Below, in pieces: positions 8,084 to 18,249 of a DNA stretch of 64,000 nt (position 1 is the stretch's first letter; every line of letters begins with the position of its first letter). The notes beneath the pieces were generated by a model. That model saw nothing but the letters and a program-made list of their open reading frames with translations, did not search any database and was not told the origin of the DNA. Source of the stretch: Oscillospiraceae bacterium. Lineage in GTDB: Bacteria; Bacillota; Clostridia; Oscillospirales; Oscillospiraceae. The position numbers were made by a program, and so were the translations under genes. The stretch is from contig JAFQFA010000002.1 in NCBI GenBank assembly GCA_017398725.1, positions 124,001-188,000 of the forward strand, read 5' to 3'.

Positions 8084-9832
8084 TTATCCAATTTGGTCAA
8101 TCACATCGCTGCCGCTGGGACCGGTGGGTGTAGAAGGTTCAGCGGGGGCGGCAACTCTTGCAACAACTTTGTTTCTGTGCTTGTAGGAAGATTTCACCTC
8201 AAAGGTGCGGGAGATTTCCTTGTTGGTTGCCTTGTCATACTTTACTCTGTAGGAGTTGACGGTATAACCGGTGTAAGGCGTGGTGATTACTTGGCCGTTT
8301 TTGTAGCCTTCGGGGTTGTCTGCGGGGAAATCCTTATAGACAACACTGTAGGAGGACTTGCTCAGAACTTCATACTCCATCTTTACATAGTAATCACGGT
8401 CATCATAACTCATGATGGAAATGCTCACGTTGCCGCCGGTTGCTTTAGCAGAAATCTTGATAGGATGATTACTGTTATTGCGGAACCGGAATTCGGGACC
8501 GCCCCAGCTGACGGTTGCATCCATGCCCAGAGGGATGTAAGAAGAGGGATAACTATGGTTCTTGCGGGTAACAATTTCCATATCCGCCATCAGAGCACAA
8601 TAGTAAATGGTAGAAGAAACCTGACACACACCGCCGCCAATGGTTTTTACAGTCTCACCACTGACGTATGCATCGGCTGCTTTAAAGCCTCTTGCAGAGG
8701 TGCGCTCGCCGACAACAGCATTGTAGTCAAATACATCGCCGGGATTCATAATATACCCATCGATTGCTTGGCAAGCCAAACGAAGGTTGGTTTTTCTGGC
8801 GGAACTACTGGAACTCTTGGTTGTGTAAGTGGACAGGGTATCCCGGAACATCCGGTCTTTCAGCTCCTGCGTAGTCAGTTCCGGCTCGATCAAAACAAAG
8901 GGGATGGTGACTTGGCTGCCGGGCTCGGCAGTGTCCAAGGTGTTCTGTGCTTCTTCGGTAATAAAGCCAAAACCGTTATGGGATTCAACAGGCTGCCAAG
9001 TTTGCGGATCCAGATAGGCATCCTGTGCTTTGATCTGGTGTTTGGCGAGAACATCGTCCAGCTTTACGGCTTCGGGCTCTGTCTTGGTGCCCTTGGCGTC
9101 AATGCTAAAAACGCGCTTGCTGTAAGCGTCAACGATTTGGTTATAGACTTCTTTTATGCTGAATTTATACTCAGCAGAGCCCATTTTAACAACCAGTTTG
9201 AGATCCAGCTTACCGGAAGACAGGTCTTCCAAAGTGGGAGTAGTGCCTTCCACGGTCCAGCTGTGCTGCTTCAGTTCGGTGTTGTACTTTTCGTTGTAGG
9301 GTTCCAGAAGGTCGGTGATAGCGCCTTTGTCGATATCCATGCAGGATTCCAAATTAACATCGTAACCAGTGGTGGAGGCGATCAGCTTCTGCTGATTCAC
9401 GGTGCCGGGCAGACCCACTTGACCGTAGTTTCTTGCAGCACGAACCGCTTTTTTGACATTCAAACTGCCGCCGGACAGCTGTGCGGGGATGGTAAGGGTT
9501 TCGTCAAAGATCTGAATGGTTAGATCCTTGGTGGCGTAATCCTCACCGATGGCCTTAATAACGGCCTCTTCAGCCTGATCCACGGTCATGCCGCCAACAT
9601 TAACGCCGGCAACCTTTACGTTTTGCAGGATCGGGAGCTTTTCCAGCTGCTGATAAATTACAATTCCTGCAATAAGGCCGATAATAACCAGTGCTGAAGC
9701 GATGCAAATGCCGATGATTAGACCCTTGCGTTTCTTGGGAGCGGCATTTTCACTGACGGGGTAGCCGGTTATATCGGTATATGCGTTTTCCAGCTCCTGT
9801 GTTTCGGAAGCCGGCTGCTTCTTTTTTGCCAT
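8084..9832 (-). CDS. VanW family protein with membrane anchor and peptidoglycan-binding-like domains
   Basis: A 582-residue protein. Residues about 37-62 are one transmembrane helix after a lysine-rich cytoplasmic tail, so the bulk lies outside the cell. Residues about 75-330 hold repeated PG_binding_4-like segments (NVGGMTVDQAEEAV). Residues about 355-500 form the VanW domain with NPGDVFDYNAVVGERT and TIGGGVCQVSSTIY. VanW proteins are linked to cell-wall or glycopeptide contexts but their biochemistry is unsettled. The C-terminal 90 residues may form a further beta domain, ending in a Ser/Thr/Pro-rich tail. The ATG at 9832 has AAGGAGG upstream. Confidence 0.9.
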   Translation of the reverse strand: MAKKKQPASETQELENAYTDITGYPVSENAAPKKRKGLIIGICIASALVIIGLIAGIVIYQQLEKLPILQNVKVAGVNVGGMTVDQAEEAVIKAIGEDYATKDLTIQIFDETLTIPAQLSGGSLNVKKAVRAARNYGQVGLPGTVNQQKLIASTTGYDVNLESCMDIDKGAITDLLEPYNEKYNTELKQHSWTVEGTTPTLEDLSSGKLDLKLVVKMGSAEYKFSIKEVYNQIVDAYSKRVFSIDAKGTKTEPEAVKLDDVLAKHQIKAQDAYLDPQTWQPVESHNGFGFITEEAQNTLDTAEPGSQVTIPFVLIEPELTTQELKDRMFRDTLSTYTTKSSSSSARKTNLRLACQAIDGYIMNPGDVFDYNAVVGERTSARGFKAADAYVSGETVKTIGGGVCQVSSTIYYCALMADMEIVTRKNHSYPSSYIPLGMDATVSWGGPEFRFRNNSNHPIKISAKATGGNVSISIMSYDDRDYYVKMEYEVLSKSSYSVVYKDFPADNPEGYKNGQVITTPYTGYTVNSYRVKYDKATNKEISRTFEVKSSYKHRNKVVARVAAPAEPSTPTGPSGSDVIDQIG

Positions 9833-9862
9833 ATGAAGAACCTCCTTGGGGTTATTTAAGAT

Positions 9863-9890
9863 ATTGTATCACAATATTCTGAAAATGCAA
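9863..9890 (-). promoter_or_regulatory. Promoter of the VanW gene
   Basis: On the minus strand: TTGCAT, a 16-base spacer and TACAAT, about 30 bases before the ATG at 9832. Confidence 0.65.
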
Positions 9891-9918
9891 CTGTTTGCTT
9901 TTCAGTATAAATAAGGCA

Positions 9919-12900
9919 TTATTGGATACAATTTTGGAAATTTGCCACAAACACCTTGGATTGTTTTAAGCTATCCACTCCGGAAGCCAAACGCAACCGC
10001 AGTGTTGGCTGCTTCGCAGAGGCAATGAATTGCACTCTGCTTTTGTAGTCCGGGTTCTGGCAAAGAATGCTAATGGCTTCCAAATTTAAGTCGGATAAGG
10101 TGAATAGTACCTCGCCGGCTTTTTGCCGGATGTCCGTAATTCCCAATTTTCTTGCGTTTGCACGAAGCAGGGCAATGTCGATCAGGTTCAGTACACCCTT
10201 CGGCGGATCGCCGTAGCGGTCGATGATTTCATCCAGTAGATCATCGGCATCCTCTTGGCTTCGAATAGCAGCCATACGCCGGTACAGGTCCATTCGTTCC
10301 TCGCCTCTGGAAACATATTCCTTATCCACATTTGCGGTTACATTCAGATCGGCGGTGCAATCCGGTTCCTTCGGCTTTTCGCCCCGTTCCTCAAGAACGG
10401 CTTCGTCCAAAAGCTTTAAATACATATCATAGCCAACGGACATCATATGACCGGATTGTTCTGCGCCCAGTAGATTGCCTGCGCCCCGGATCTCCAGATC
10501 TCGCATAGCGATCTTAAAGCCGGAACCGAACTCCGCAAAGTCCCGAATGGCCGCCAGACGTTTTTCGGCGACCTCAGTCAAGGCTTTATCTGGCCTGTAT
10601 GTGAAATAGGCATAGGCGTGGCGGGTAGAACGGCCCACACGGCCACGAAGCTGGTGCAGCTGGGATAATCCGAAACGGTCTGCGTTTTCGATAATTAATG
10701 TGTTGGCATTGGGAATATCTAATCCGGTTTCAATAATGGTCGTACATACCAAAACTTGAATTTCTCCGTCTGCCATAGAATGCATCACATCGCTGAGGGC
10801 ATCTTCTCCCATCTTGCCGTGTGCCACAGCCACACTTAAACCGGGGATACGCTTTTTCAGGGCGGCAGCACACTGGTCAATGGTTTCTACTCGGTTGTGC
10901 AGGTAGTATACCTGACCGCCACGAAGGATCTCTCTGCGGATGGCATCGTCCAAAATCCCATTGCTGTGCTCCATCACATAGGTTTGCACAGGATATCGGT
11001 CGGCCGGGGGCTCCTCAATCGTGGACATATCCCGAATTCCTGAGAGAGCCATATTTAGCGTTCTTGGGATGGGGGTGGCGGATAAGGTAAGCACATCGAT
11101 GCCTGTAGAAAGCTCCTTTAGGCGCTCTTTGTGGCTGACACCGAAACGCTGCTCCTCATCTACGATCAAAAGCCCAAGATCTTTAAATTTTACTGTTTTT
11201 TGAAGAAGCTTATGGGTGCCCACGATAATATCCACAAGTCCGGCACTCAGATTCTGCAGTGTCTTTTTTTGCTGCGTGGGGGTTCTGAAACGGCTCAATA
11301 CATCAATATTGACGGGGAATCCCCGGAATCTGGACAGGATCGTTTGATAATGCTGTTGTGCAAGCACGGTAGTGGGTACTAACAAAGCAACCTGTTTTCC
11401 GTCCATGATCGCCTTCATAACGGCCCGCAGAGCGACTTCTGTTTTTCCGAAACCTACATCGCCGCAGAGCAATCGATCCATGGGCACAGGAGATTCCATG
11501 TCGTTTTTGATCTCACTGATACAACGCAATTGATCGTCGGTTTCCGGATAAGGGAAATTATCCTCAAACTCCTTCTGCCAAGGGGAATCGGCAGCAAAGG
11601 CAAAGCCTTCCTGATGCCTCCGTGCTGCATACAGCTGGATCAGCTCCGCGGCCATGTCTTTCGCGGCTTTTCTGGCACGGGTCTTTGTTTTTTGCCAAGT
11701 GTCCGTACCGATTTTATTCAGTTTAACATTTCCGTCTTCGCCGCCGCTACCGATATACTTGCTGACAAGATCTAATTGGGTGGCCGGCACAAATAATGTA
11801 TCTGTACCTTGGTAAGCGATCTTGACATAGTCTTTGACCGCTCCGTCGACACGAATCTGCTCCATTGCAACGAAACGGCCGATGCCGTAGTTTTCGTGCA
11901 CGACCAGATCTCCGGGGCTCAGGTCTGTAAAAGAGTTCAGTTTTTGCCGATTGGTGGCGGATTTCTTAGCTTTCTTTTTCGGTGTGGATCTTGCGGTCAA
12001 CTGACCCTCCGTAAGTACAGCCAGCTTTGCGTTGGGGTATTCCATACCGTAGGGCAAAGTGCCGTCTGTAAGCAAAATCTGACCGGGTTGCGGCATGTGG
12101 GTTAAGGGGATACACTGCATAGCCCCAATGCCTTTTTCTCCCAGAATTTGCTGGAGGATTTCCGCACGCCGCCTGCTCCCGCAAAGCACCAGTGTTGCAA
12201 ACTCAAGCTTTTGATAATGAGAAAGATCCGATGCGGCTGTATCCATGCTGCCTCCATAGCCGGGTAATTGCTTGGCAGACATGGGTAGCAGCAGCTTGGG
12301 CGGCTTTTGTTCAGGGTAAGCGGAACCAGCAAAAGTATCTAAATACAAGACAGTGTGATCTGACAAGCAGTCACAGAAGTCTTCCCACTGACAAACATAG
12401 TCGCATAACTCGCCAACAAGAAGGCCGCCTTGCAACAGACTGTCCAATTGTAAGCCGATCTCTTCCGTGCGGGTTTTGGCGGTGCGATGCAAACTGCTTT
12501 GATCGCACAAAATAACAATCGCATTCTCCGGAATATATTCCATTGCGGTAGCAAATTCCGGATAGATCAATGCCATATATCGGTCGGCTGCAGGGTTTGA
12601 CAGCCCGTTTTCAAATTTTTCTAAATCCTTTTGGAGAGTACCGATCAGTGCTTCGTTGGGGCTTTTTCTGCGCATTTGGCGGGCAATCAGCTGTTGCAGA
12701 TCCCTGCAAAGCCCAAGAATGCCTTCCGGGTGTAAACGCGGCTGGGTTTCACCCACAGGGAGGATCAGCAATTCATCGATATTCTCCGTACGCCGTTGGG
12801 TATCCGGATCGAAATGGCCCATAGTGTCCAGTTCGTCACCGAAAAATTCAAACCGTACAGGCTGATCAGCTGCAGGGGAGAAGATATCGATAATGCCGCC

Positions 12901-13425
12901 CCGGACGGCAAATTGACCGGGACCTTCCACCATGGGGCAGCGGGTATACCCGGCTTCGGTCAAACGGCGCAGCAGTGTTTCTGTGTCGTATTGATTACCG
13001 ATCTTCAATGTAAATGCACTGCTGTGAAGCCTTTGCGCCGGAATGGTGCGCTGGCTTAGTGCTTCCCATGAAAAAATTTGCAATTGAGTTTGGCCATGGG
13101 AAAGTTGATATAACTGGCGCATCCGTTTTTGTTCCCATGCTCTTGATACAACTGCTGTATCGTAAAGGGTTAATTCCCGGCTGGGTAAAACAGGAAAATC
13201 TGCGCCAAGGAAGGCTTTCAGATCTGCTTCTAAACGGCGGGCGGCCATATCATCCTGACAGACCACAACAATGGGCCGTCCGCTGTGCCGAAAGAGCCCG
13301 GCGATCAAGTGGCTGCGGTTGATTTGACCGATACCGCTGACGGCAGCGGTTTGATCTTGCAGCATTGCGTCGAGCACGGCAGCATATTCCGGGATGGATT
13401 TGAGTATTTGCAGCAATTGTTCCAT
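9919..13425 (-). CDS. mfd: Transcription-repair coupling factor
   Basis: A 1168-residue ATP-driven translocase that removes RNA polymerase stalled at DNA damage and recruits UvrA. The order is standard: a UvrB-like N-terminal region (GIIDIFSP, FEFFGDELD), the CarD-like polymerase-interacting domain around residue 490-560 (DLVVHENYGIGRF), then the RecG-like helicase with Walker A CGDVGFGKTEVALRA, DEEQRFGV, SATPIPRTL and QLRGRVGR, and the TRCF C-terminal domain. The ATG at 13425 has GCGAGG upstream; longer forms would run into pth. It works with uvrA and uvrB in this window and with pth/prs upstream on the same strand. Confidence 0.97.
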   Translation of the reverse strand: MEQLLQILKSIPEYAAVLDAMLQDQTAAVSGIGQINRSHLIAGLFRHSGRPIVVVCQDDMAARRLEADLKAFLGADFPVLPSRELTLYDTAVVSRAWEQKRMRQLYQLSHGQTQLQIFSWEALSQRTIPAQRLHSSAFTLKIGNQYDTETLLRRLTEAGYTRCPMVEGPGQFAVRGGIIDIFSPAADQPVRFEFFGDELDTMGHFDPDTQRRTENIDELLILPVGETQPRLHPEGILGLCRDLQQLIARQMRRKSPNEALIGTLQKDLEKFENGLSNPAADRYMALIYPEFATAMEYIPENAIVILCDQSSLHRTAKTRTEEIGLQLDSLLQGGLLVGELCDYVCQWEDFCDCLSDHTVLYLDTFAGSAYPEQKPPKLLLPMSAKQLPGYGGSMDTAASDLSHYQKLEFATLVLCGSRRRAEILQQILGEKGIGAMQCIPLTHMPQPGQILLTDGTLPYGMEYPNAKLAVLTEGQLTARSTPKKKAKKSATNRQKLNSFTDLSPGDLVVHENYGIGRFVAMEQIRVDGAVKDYVKIAYQGTDTLFVPATQLDLVSKYIGSGGEDGNVKLNKIGTDTWQKTKTRARKAAKDMAAELIQLYAARRHQEGFAFAADSPWQKEFEDNFPYPETDDQLRCISEIKNDMESPVPMDRLLCGDVGFGKTEVALRAVMKAIMDGKQVALLVPTTVLAQQHYQTILSRFRGFPVNIDVLSRFRTPTQQKKTLQNLSAGLVDIIVGTHKLLQKTVKFKDLGLLIVDEEQRFGVSHKERLKELSTGIDVLTLSATPIPRTLNMALSGIRDMSTIEEPPADRYPVQTYVMEHSNGILDDAIRREILRGGQVYYLHNRVETIDQCAAALKKRIPGLSVAVAHGKMGEDALSDVMHSMADGEIQVLVCTTIIETGLDIPNANTLIIENADRFGLSQLHQLRGRVGRSTRHAYAYFTYRPDKALTEVAEKRLAAIRDFAEFGSGFKIAMRDLEIRGAGNLLGAEQSGHMMSVGYDMYLKLLDEAVLEERGEKPKEPDCTADLNVTANVDKEYVSRGEERMDLYRRMAAIRSQEDADDLLDEIIDRYGDPPKGVLNLIDIALLRANARKLGITDIRQKAGEVLFTLSDLNLEAISILCQNPDYKSRVQFIASAKQPTLRLRLASGVDSLKQSKVFVANFQNCIQ

Positions 13426-13463
13426 AAAAACACCTCGCAGGAAATTTGCTCCACGCAGTAACG

Positions 13464-13490
13464 CGGAAAGGGGAAAATTTCCCCTTTCCG
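13464..13490. repeat. Perfect palindromic hairpin between pth and mfd
   Basis: Eleven-bp inverted repeat (CGGAAAGGGGA / TCCCCTTTCCG) with a short A/T loop. No T-tract follows on the minus strand, so it looks like an intercistronic stem or partial terminator rather than a full one. Confidence 0.55.
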
Positions 13491-13508
13491 TGAAAAAGTT
13501 ACAGTATT

Positions 13509-14114
13509 TTACGCTTCCGGTGTGACACCGTTGTAAAGACTGGATGCACGGGGGATTCCCTGATCCATTATACAAAGTGCAGCATCCGCAGCGTTTTTTA
13601 AGGAAACGGCCAAAAGCTTCTCTTCTTTGGCAGAGAAGGAGGAAAGAACCCAGTCAGCCAAATCCTGACCATCGTGCTCTTTGGCTCCCACACCGATTTT
13701 GATTCGGGGAAAATCCTGACTACCCAGTTCCTGAATGATAGACTTAATTCCGTTGTGACCGCCGGCAGAACCGTTTGCACGAATTCTTAGCCTTCCGGGT
13801 ACTAAAGAAATGTCATCGAACAAGACAATGATGCGCTGGGGAGGAATCCCGAAGTAAGCGGAAAGCTGCAATACCGATTTGCCGGACAGATTCATGTAGG
13901 TTTGGGGCTTCAGCAGGTACAGCTTCTTGCCGTTGTAGCTGCATTGACCGTAGAGGCCTTGGAATTTTCCTTTATCGATTTTGCATCCTAACATATCTGC
14001 TAAGATATCAATACAACGAAAACCGCAATTATGCCGGGTCTTTTCGTATTGCTTTCCGGGATTTCCCAAGCCGACGATCAGCCAGCTTTCACCGTTGCGA
14101 GTGTTACCGAACAC
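13509..14114 (-). CDS. pth: Peptidyl-tRNA hydrolase
   Basis: A 201-residue enzyme that cleaves peptidyl-tRNA released by drop-off. It has the N-terminal signature VGLGNPGKQYEKTRHNCGF with catalytic His, PQTYMNLSG, LFDDISLVPGRLRIR (catalytic Asp) and GSAGGHNGIKSI. The length matches the bacterial Pth family. It lies 3 bases after prs on the same strand, a common clostridial pair (prs-pth-mfd), so one transcript is likely. Confidence 0.97.
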   Translation of the reverse strand: MFGNTRNGESWLIVGLGNPGKQYEKTRHNCGFRCIDILADMLGCKIDKGKFQGLYGQCSYNGKKLYLLKPQTYMNLSGKSVLQLSAYFGIPPQRIIVLFDDISLVPGRLRIRANGSAGGHNGIKSIIQELGSQDFPRIKIGVGAKEHDGQDLADWVLSSFSAKEEKLLAVSLKNAADAALCIMDQGIPRASSLYNGVTPEA

Positions 14115-14117
14115 TGC

Positions 14118-15083
14118 TTAGAACAGATCAGCAATGGAGGTGCCACCGTGAATGTGCGCAATGGCTCTGGCAAACACAGGTGCAACGTCCAGCTGCTTGA
14201 TCTTCTTGCAGGGGCAATCCTCGGGCACAGGGATGGTGTTGTGAACAACCAGTTCCTTCAAAACGCTGGCTTCGATACGCTCAAAAGCAGGGCCGGACAG
14301 AACGCCGTGGGTAGCACAGGCATACACTTCCTTGGCGCCGCCCACTTCAACGAGGGCGTTGGCGGCATTGCACAGAGAGCCGGCAGTGTCAACCATATCG
14401 TCAAACAGAATGCAAGTCTTACCCTTTACATCACCGATGACATTCATAACTTCGCACTGATTGGCCTTTTGACGGCGCTTATCTACAATAGCAAGACCCA
14501 TGTGGACCTTGGTAGCAAAGGTACGGGCACGGGCGACGGAGCCGACGTCGGGGGAAACCACAACGAAGTCATCGTGATTATACTTGCCTTCGGGGAACTT
14601 ATCGAGGTAGTACTGGACGAAAGTAGGGTTGCCCAGCAGATGATCCACAGGGATATCGAAGAAGCCCTGAATCTGAGAAGCGTGCAGATCCATGGTCAGC
14701 ACACGGTCGGCACCGGCAGCGGTAAGCATGTTAGCTACCAGCTTGGCAGAAATGGGGTCACGGCTCTTAGCCTTGCGATCCTGACGGGCGTAGCCGAAAT
14801 AGGGGATCACGGCGGTGATGCGGCCGGCAGATGCACGGCGGCATGCATCGATCATGACCAACAGTTCCATCAGATTGTTGTTGACGGGTTTGCAGGTGGA
14901 CTGGATCAGGAACACATCCGCACCACGGACAGTCTCATAAAGAGAAACAGCCACTTCGCCGTCAGCAAAAGTCTTAACTTCGCCGTTGCCCAAAGCCAGA
15001 CCCAGTTCCTTGCAGACAGTCTGCGCAAAGGCAGGATTGGAGTTGCCGCAGAAAACCTTGATATTTTCTCCGTATGCAATCAT
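14118..15083 (-). CDS. prs: Ribose-phosphate pyrophosphokinase
   Basis: A 321-residue enzyme that makes PRPP from ribose-5-phosphate and ATP, for nucleotides, His and Trp. It shows GNSNPAFAQ, the flexible-loop segment YFGYARQDRKAKSRDPISAK, the divalent-cation site VLTMDLHASQIQGFFDIPVD and the PRPP-binding loop ILFDDMVDTAGSL. The length is that of class I enzymes. The ATG at 15083 has GCGAGG about 12 bases upstream. It is the first gene of the prs-pth-mfd series. Confidence 0.97.
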   Translation of the reverse strand: MIAYGENIKVFCGNSNPAFAQTVCKELGLALGNGEVKTFADGEVAVSLYETVRGADVFLIQSTCKPVNNNLMELLVMIDACRRASAGRITAVIPYFGYARQDRKAKSRDPISAKLVANMLTAAGADRVLTMDLHASQIQGFFDIPVDHLLGNPTFVQYYLDKFPEGKYNHDDFVVVSPDVGSVARARTFATKVHMGLAIVDKRRQKANQCEVMNVIGDVKGKTCILFDDMVDTAGSLCNAANALVEVGGAKEVYACATHGVLSGPAFERIEASVLKELVVHNTIPVPEDCPCKKIKQLDVAPVFARAIAHIHGGTSIADLF

Positions 15084-15149
15084 CTTTAGAATACCTCGCT
15101 TTAATCTTCTATTTCTGATCCCGACTTACGCCGGAAATACTTCCCGTCT

Positions 15150-15179
15150 ATTATAGCACTAATGTCAGTGAAAAAGCAA
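15150..15179 (-). promoter_or_regulatory. Promoter of prs-pth-mfd
   Basis: On the minus strand: TTGCTT, an 18-base spacer and a consensus TATAAT, 67 bases before the prs start. Confidence 0.65.
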
Positions 15180-15327
15180 CACCAAACTCGGGAAAAATAA
15201 CACGAAAAAACATAAATCTTTTTGGTGCTGCTGTTACTTTTCAACAACAAGCAAAGATGCAGTAGTCTACTCAGTAATGATTCCTGATTTTCCCTCCAAT
15301 GAAAGGATATTTCTTTGCAATTTCCGG
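15180..15327. other. Intergenic region between divergent prs and uvrA
   Basis: The whole gap 15084-15387 is 304 bases. Apart from the two promoters at its ends I see nothing convincing in it: no good open frame, no tRNA and no strong hairpin. I did not find a clear Gram-positive SOS box (CGAAC-N4-GTTCG type) upstream of uvrA. Confidence 0.5.
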
Positions 15328-15356
15328 TTGTACAGTGCTGCAGATTATGTTATAAT
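15328..15356 (+). promoter_or_regulatory. Promoter of uvrA
   Basis: TTGTAC, a 17-base spacer and consensus TATAAT at 15351-15356, 31 bases before the uvrA ATG. Confidence 0.8.
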
Positions 15357-15387
15357 ATAGGATAACACAGATGAATGGGAGTTTCTT

Positions 15388-18210
15388 ATGAACGATAAGA
15401 TTCAGATTCGCGGAGCCCGTGAAAACAATTTGAAAAATGTGGACCTAACCATTCCCAGAGATAAGCTTGTGGTATTTACAGGCCTTTCCGGATCCGGTAA
15501 ATCCAGCCTTGCTTTTGATACGATCTATGCAGAGGGGCAACGGCGCTATGTAGAGAGCCTTAGCTCTTATGCACGCCAGTTTTTGGGCCAAATGGACAAA
15601 CCGGATGTGGATGCCATTGACGGACTTTCTCCGGCAATCTCCATTGACCAGAAGACCACATCCAAGAATCCCCGCTCAACAGTTGGAACTGTAACGGAAA
15701 TCTATGACTATCTGCGTCTTTTGTGGGCAAGAGTCGGTATTCCCCATTGTCCAAAATGTGGCAGGGAAATCGCCCGCCAGACCATTGACCAAATCGTGGA
15801 TCGCATTGAAGCATTGGGGGAGGGGACGCGTTTTATTGTCTTGTCCCCGGTAATCCGCGGTAAAAAAGGTGAGCATGTAAAGGTTTTTGAGGATGCGAGA
15901 AAATCTGGCTTCGCCCGGGTGCGGGTGGATGGTATTTTGTACGATCTAAGTGAGCAGATTGTCTGCGAGAAGAATAAAAAGCATACCATTGAATTAGTGG
16001 TTGACCGCTTGGTGATCCGGGAGGGCCAGCGGCGCCGTATTACAGACTCCGTTGAAACGGCTTGCAGCCATTCCGGTGGGTTGGTAACGGTGCAGCTTCC
16101 GGATCGGGATGAGGAACTGTCTTTTTCCCAGAACTATGCTTGCGAGGATTGTGGCATCAGTTTGACAGAGCTGGAACCGAGAATGTTTTCCTTTAATAAT
16201 CCTGCCGGCGCTTGTCCTGCGTGTACCGGTCTGGGTTTCCAGTTGATTGCGGATGAAGATCTTGTGATTCCGGACAAAAGTAAATCGATTTTCGAGGGAG
16301 CTATTCAGGCCTCGGGATGGAGCAGTGCCCGTACAGATTCTATTTTTCGCATGTATTTTGAGGCTTTGGCCCAGAAATACCATTTTTCTTTGACAGATCC
16401 TGTTTCCACTTTGTCTAAGGAAGCAATGCAGGTGATCCTCTACGGTACCGGGGAAGAGAAACTGCGAATGACTTATAACCGCGGAAACGGTATGGGTGTG
16501 CTGGAGCAACCGTTTGAAGGTATTTTGAATAATATCAGCCGCCGTTTCCGGGAAACACAGTCTGATGCCGCCCGGAAGGAATTGGAAGAGTGCATGGCCA
16601 CGGCACCATGTTCCGATTGTCACGGCGACCGGCTTTCCGATATCGCTCGTGCGGTAACCGTTGGCGGTATCGGGATCATGGATTTCTGCCGTATGAGTAT
16701 CCGTCAGGAACTGGAATTTCTGGACAACCTGAATTTGGAAGGCAACATGGCGGTGGTTGCCGCGCAGGTAGTGAAAGAAATTAAAAGCCGCCTCCAATTT
16801 TTGATGGATGTTGGGCTGCAGTATCTGACGCTGTCCCGCAGCGCATCAACCCTTTCCGGCGGAGAAAGCCAGCGGATTCGTTTGGCGACTCAAATCGGCT
16901 CTTCTTTAATGGGTGTTTTGTATATTCTGGACGAGCCGTCTATTGGTTTGCACCAGCGGGACAATGACAAGCTGTTGGGAACTTTGCAGCGTTTGCGGGA
17001 TCTTGGTAATACGTTGATCGTTGTAGAACATGACGAAGACACCATGCGTGCTGCAGACTATATCGTAGATGTGGGACCCGGCGCGGGTAGCCATGGCGGT
17101 GAGATTGTGGCGGCAGGAAAACTGGAGGATATCCTTCAGGAGGAACGGTCTGTTACCGGTCAGTATCTGTCCGGTGCGAAGAAGATCCCTGTTCCTAAAA
17201 ACCGCAGAACCGGCAATGGGAAGCATCTTTTAATACAAGGTGCCACAGAGAACAATCTGAAGAATATCGATGTAGACATTCCTTTGGGTACGTTGACCTG
17301 TGTAACCGGTGTGTCCGGTTCCGGTAAATCCAGTTTGGTTGGAGAAGTGCTGAATAAGACGCTTCTTGCAAAATTGAATCATGCCCGCACCCGTCCCGGT
17401 GCTTGCCGTTGTGTTTGCGGCGTGGAGCATCTGGATAAGGTGATCGATATTGACCAAAGTCCGATCGGCAGAACGCCGCGATCTAATCCTGCTACCTACA
17501 CTGGATTATTTAACGACATTCGGGATCTTTTTGCCTCTACTGCAGATGCAAAAGTCCGGGGCTATGGACCGGGCCGGTTCTCTTTCAATGTGAAAGGTGG
17601 CCGGTGTGAGGCCTGTAATGGTGATGGATTGGTAAAGATCGAAATGCATTTCTTGGCAGATGTTTATATTCCCTGTGAGGTCTGCCGGGGTCAGCGATAT
17701 AACAGAGAGACCTTGGAGGTAAAATATAAAGGGAAAAACATTGCGCAGGTGCTGGACATGACTGCAGAAGAGGCTGTGGAGTTCTTTGAGAACCTTCCAA
17801 AGATACGCAGAAGAGCTCAGACCTTGGTGGAAGTAGGACTTGGGTATGTCAAGTTGGGACAATCCAGCACCACTTTATCCGGTGGCGAAGCGCAGCGAGT
17901 GAAGCTTGCAACGGAACTGGCGCGGATATCCACTGGCAAGACAATCTATATTCTGGACGAGCCTACCACTGGTTTGCACGCAGCCGATGTGCACAAGCTG
18001 ATTGATGTGTTGCAACAGTTGGTGGATGCAGGCAATACGGTTCTTGTTATCGAGCATAATCTGGATGTGATTAAAACAGCAGACCATATTATTGATCTTG
18101 GTCCTGAGGGGGGCGATGGCGGCGGCTATGTGGTGGCTTCCGGCACGCCGGAGAAGATTGCCGATACACCTGAAAGCTATACCGGACAGTATTTGAAGCG
18201 GTATTTGTAA
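15388..18210 (+). CDS. uvrA: Excinuclease ABC subunit A
   Basis: A 940-residue ABC-type ATPase that finds helix-distorting DNA damage and loads UvrB. Both nucleotide-binding halves are complete: Walker [14 protein letters not shown] and [11 protein letters not shown], signatures [12 protein letters not shown] and [12 protein letters not shown], and Walker [10 protein letters not shown] and ILDEPTTGL. Zinc-finger cysteine pairs are visible (CPKCGR, CEDCG, CPACTG, CSDCHG, CEACNG, CEVCRG). Length is normal. The ATG at 15388 follows GGGAG about 9 bases upstream. Unlike many bacteria, uvrB is 3 kb downstream with other genes between. Confidence 0.98.
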   Translation: MNDKIQIRGARENNLKNVDLTIPRDKLVVFTGLSGSGKSSLAFDTIYAEGQRRYVESLSSYARQFLGQMDKPDVDAIDGLSPAISIDQKTTSKNPRSTVGTVTEIYDYLRLLWARVGIPHCPKCGREIARQTIDQIVDRIEALGEGTRFIVLSPVIRGKKGEHVKVFEDARKSGFARVRVDGILYDLSEQIVCEKNKKHTIELVVDRLVIREGQRRRITDSVETACSHSGGLVTVQLPDRDEELSFSQNYACEDCGISLTELEPRMFSFNNPAGACPACTGLGFQLIADEDLVIPDKSKSIFEGAIQASGWSSARTDSIFRMYFEALAQKYHFSLTDPVSTLSKEAMQVILYGTGEEKLRMTYNRGNGMGVLEQPFEGILNNISRRFRETQSDAARKELEECMATAPCSDCHGDRLSDIARAVTVGGIGIMDFCRMSIRQELEFLDNLNLEGNMAVVAAQVVKEIKSRLQFLMDVGLQYLTLSRSASTLSGGESQRIRLATQIGSSLMGVLYILDEPSIGLHQRDNDKLLGTLQRLRDLGNTLIVVEHDEDTMRAADYIVDVGPGAGSHGGEIVAAGKLEDILQEERSVTGQYLSGAKKIPVPKNRRTGNGKHLLIQGATENNLKNIDVDIPLGTLTCVTGVSGSGKSSLVGEVLNKTLLAKLNHARTRPGACRCVCGVEHLDKVIDIDQSPIGRTPRSNPATYTGLFNDIRDLFASTADAKVRGYGPGRFSFNVKGGRCEACNGDGLVKIEMHFLADVYIPCEVCRGQRYNRETLEVKYKGKNIAQVLDMTAEEAVEFFENLPKIRRRAQTLVEVGLGYVKLGQSSTTLSGGEAQRVKLATELARISTGKTIYILDEPTTGLHAADVHKLIDVLQQLVDAGNTVLVIEHNLDVIKTADHIIDLGPEGGDGGGYVVASGTPEKIADTPESYTGQYLKRYL

Positions 18211-18220
18211 AAATGAATAT

Positions 18221-18241
18221 CCGGCCTGCAATGCAGGCCGG
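18221..18241. terminator. Convergent hairpin between uvrA and the kinase-like gene
   Basis: A 9-bp perfect stem CCGGCCTGC / GCAGGCCGG with loop AAT. The flanks are moderately T-rich on the minus strand (ATATTCATTTTT) and not on the plus, so it fits best as terminator of the minus-strand gene. Confidence 0.6.
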
Positions 18242-18249
18242 AATGCAAA

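Noticed and set aside
8093-9523. A long open frame on the plus strand opposite the VanW gene
   Set aside because: It is the antisense shadow of a clear VanW protein, with no ribosome site and a composition unlike a real protein. Similar antisense frames at 14031-15089, 42765-43943 and 60101-61405 were rejected for the same reason.
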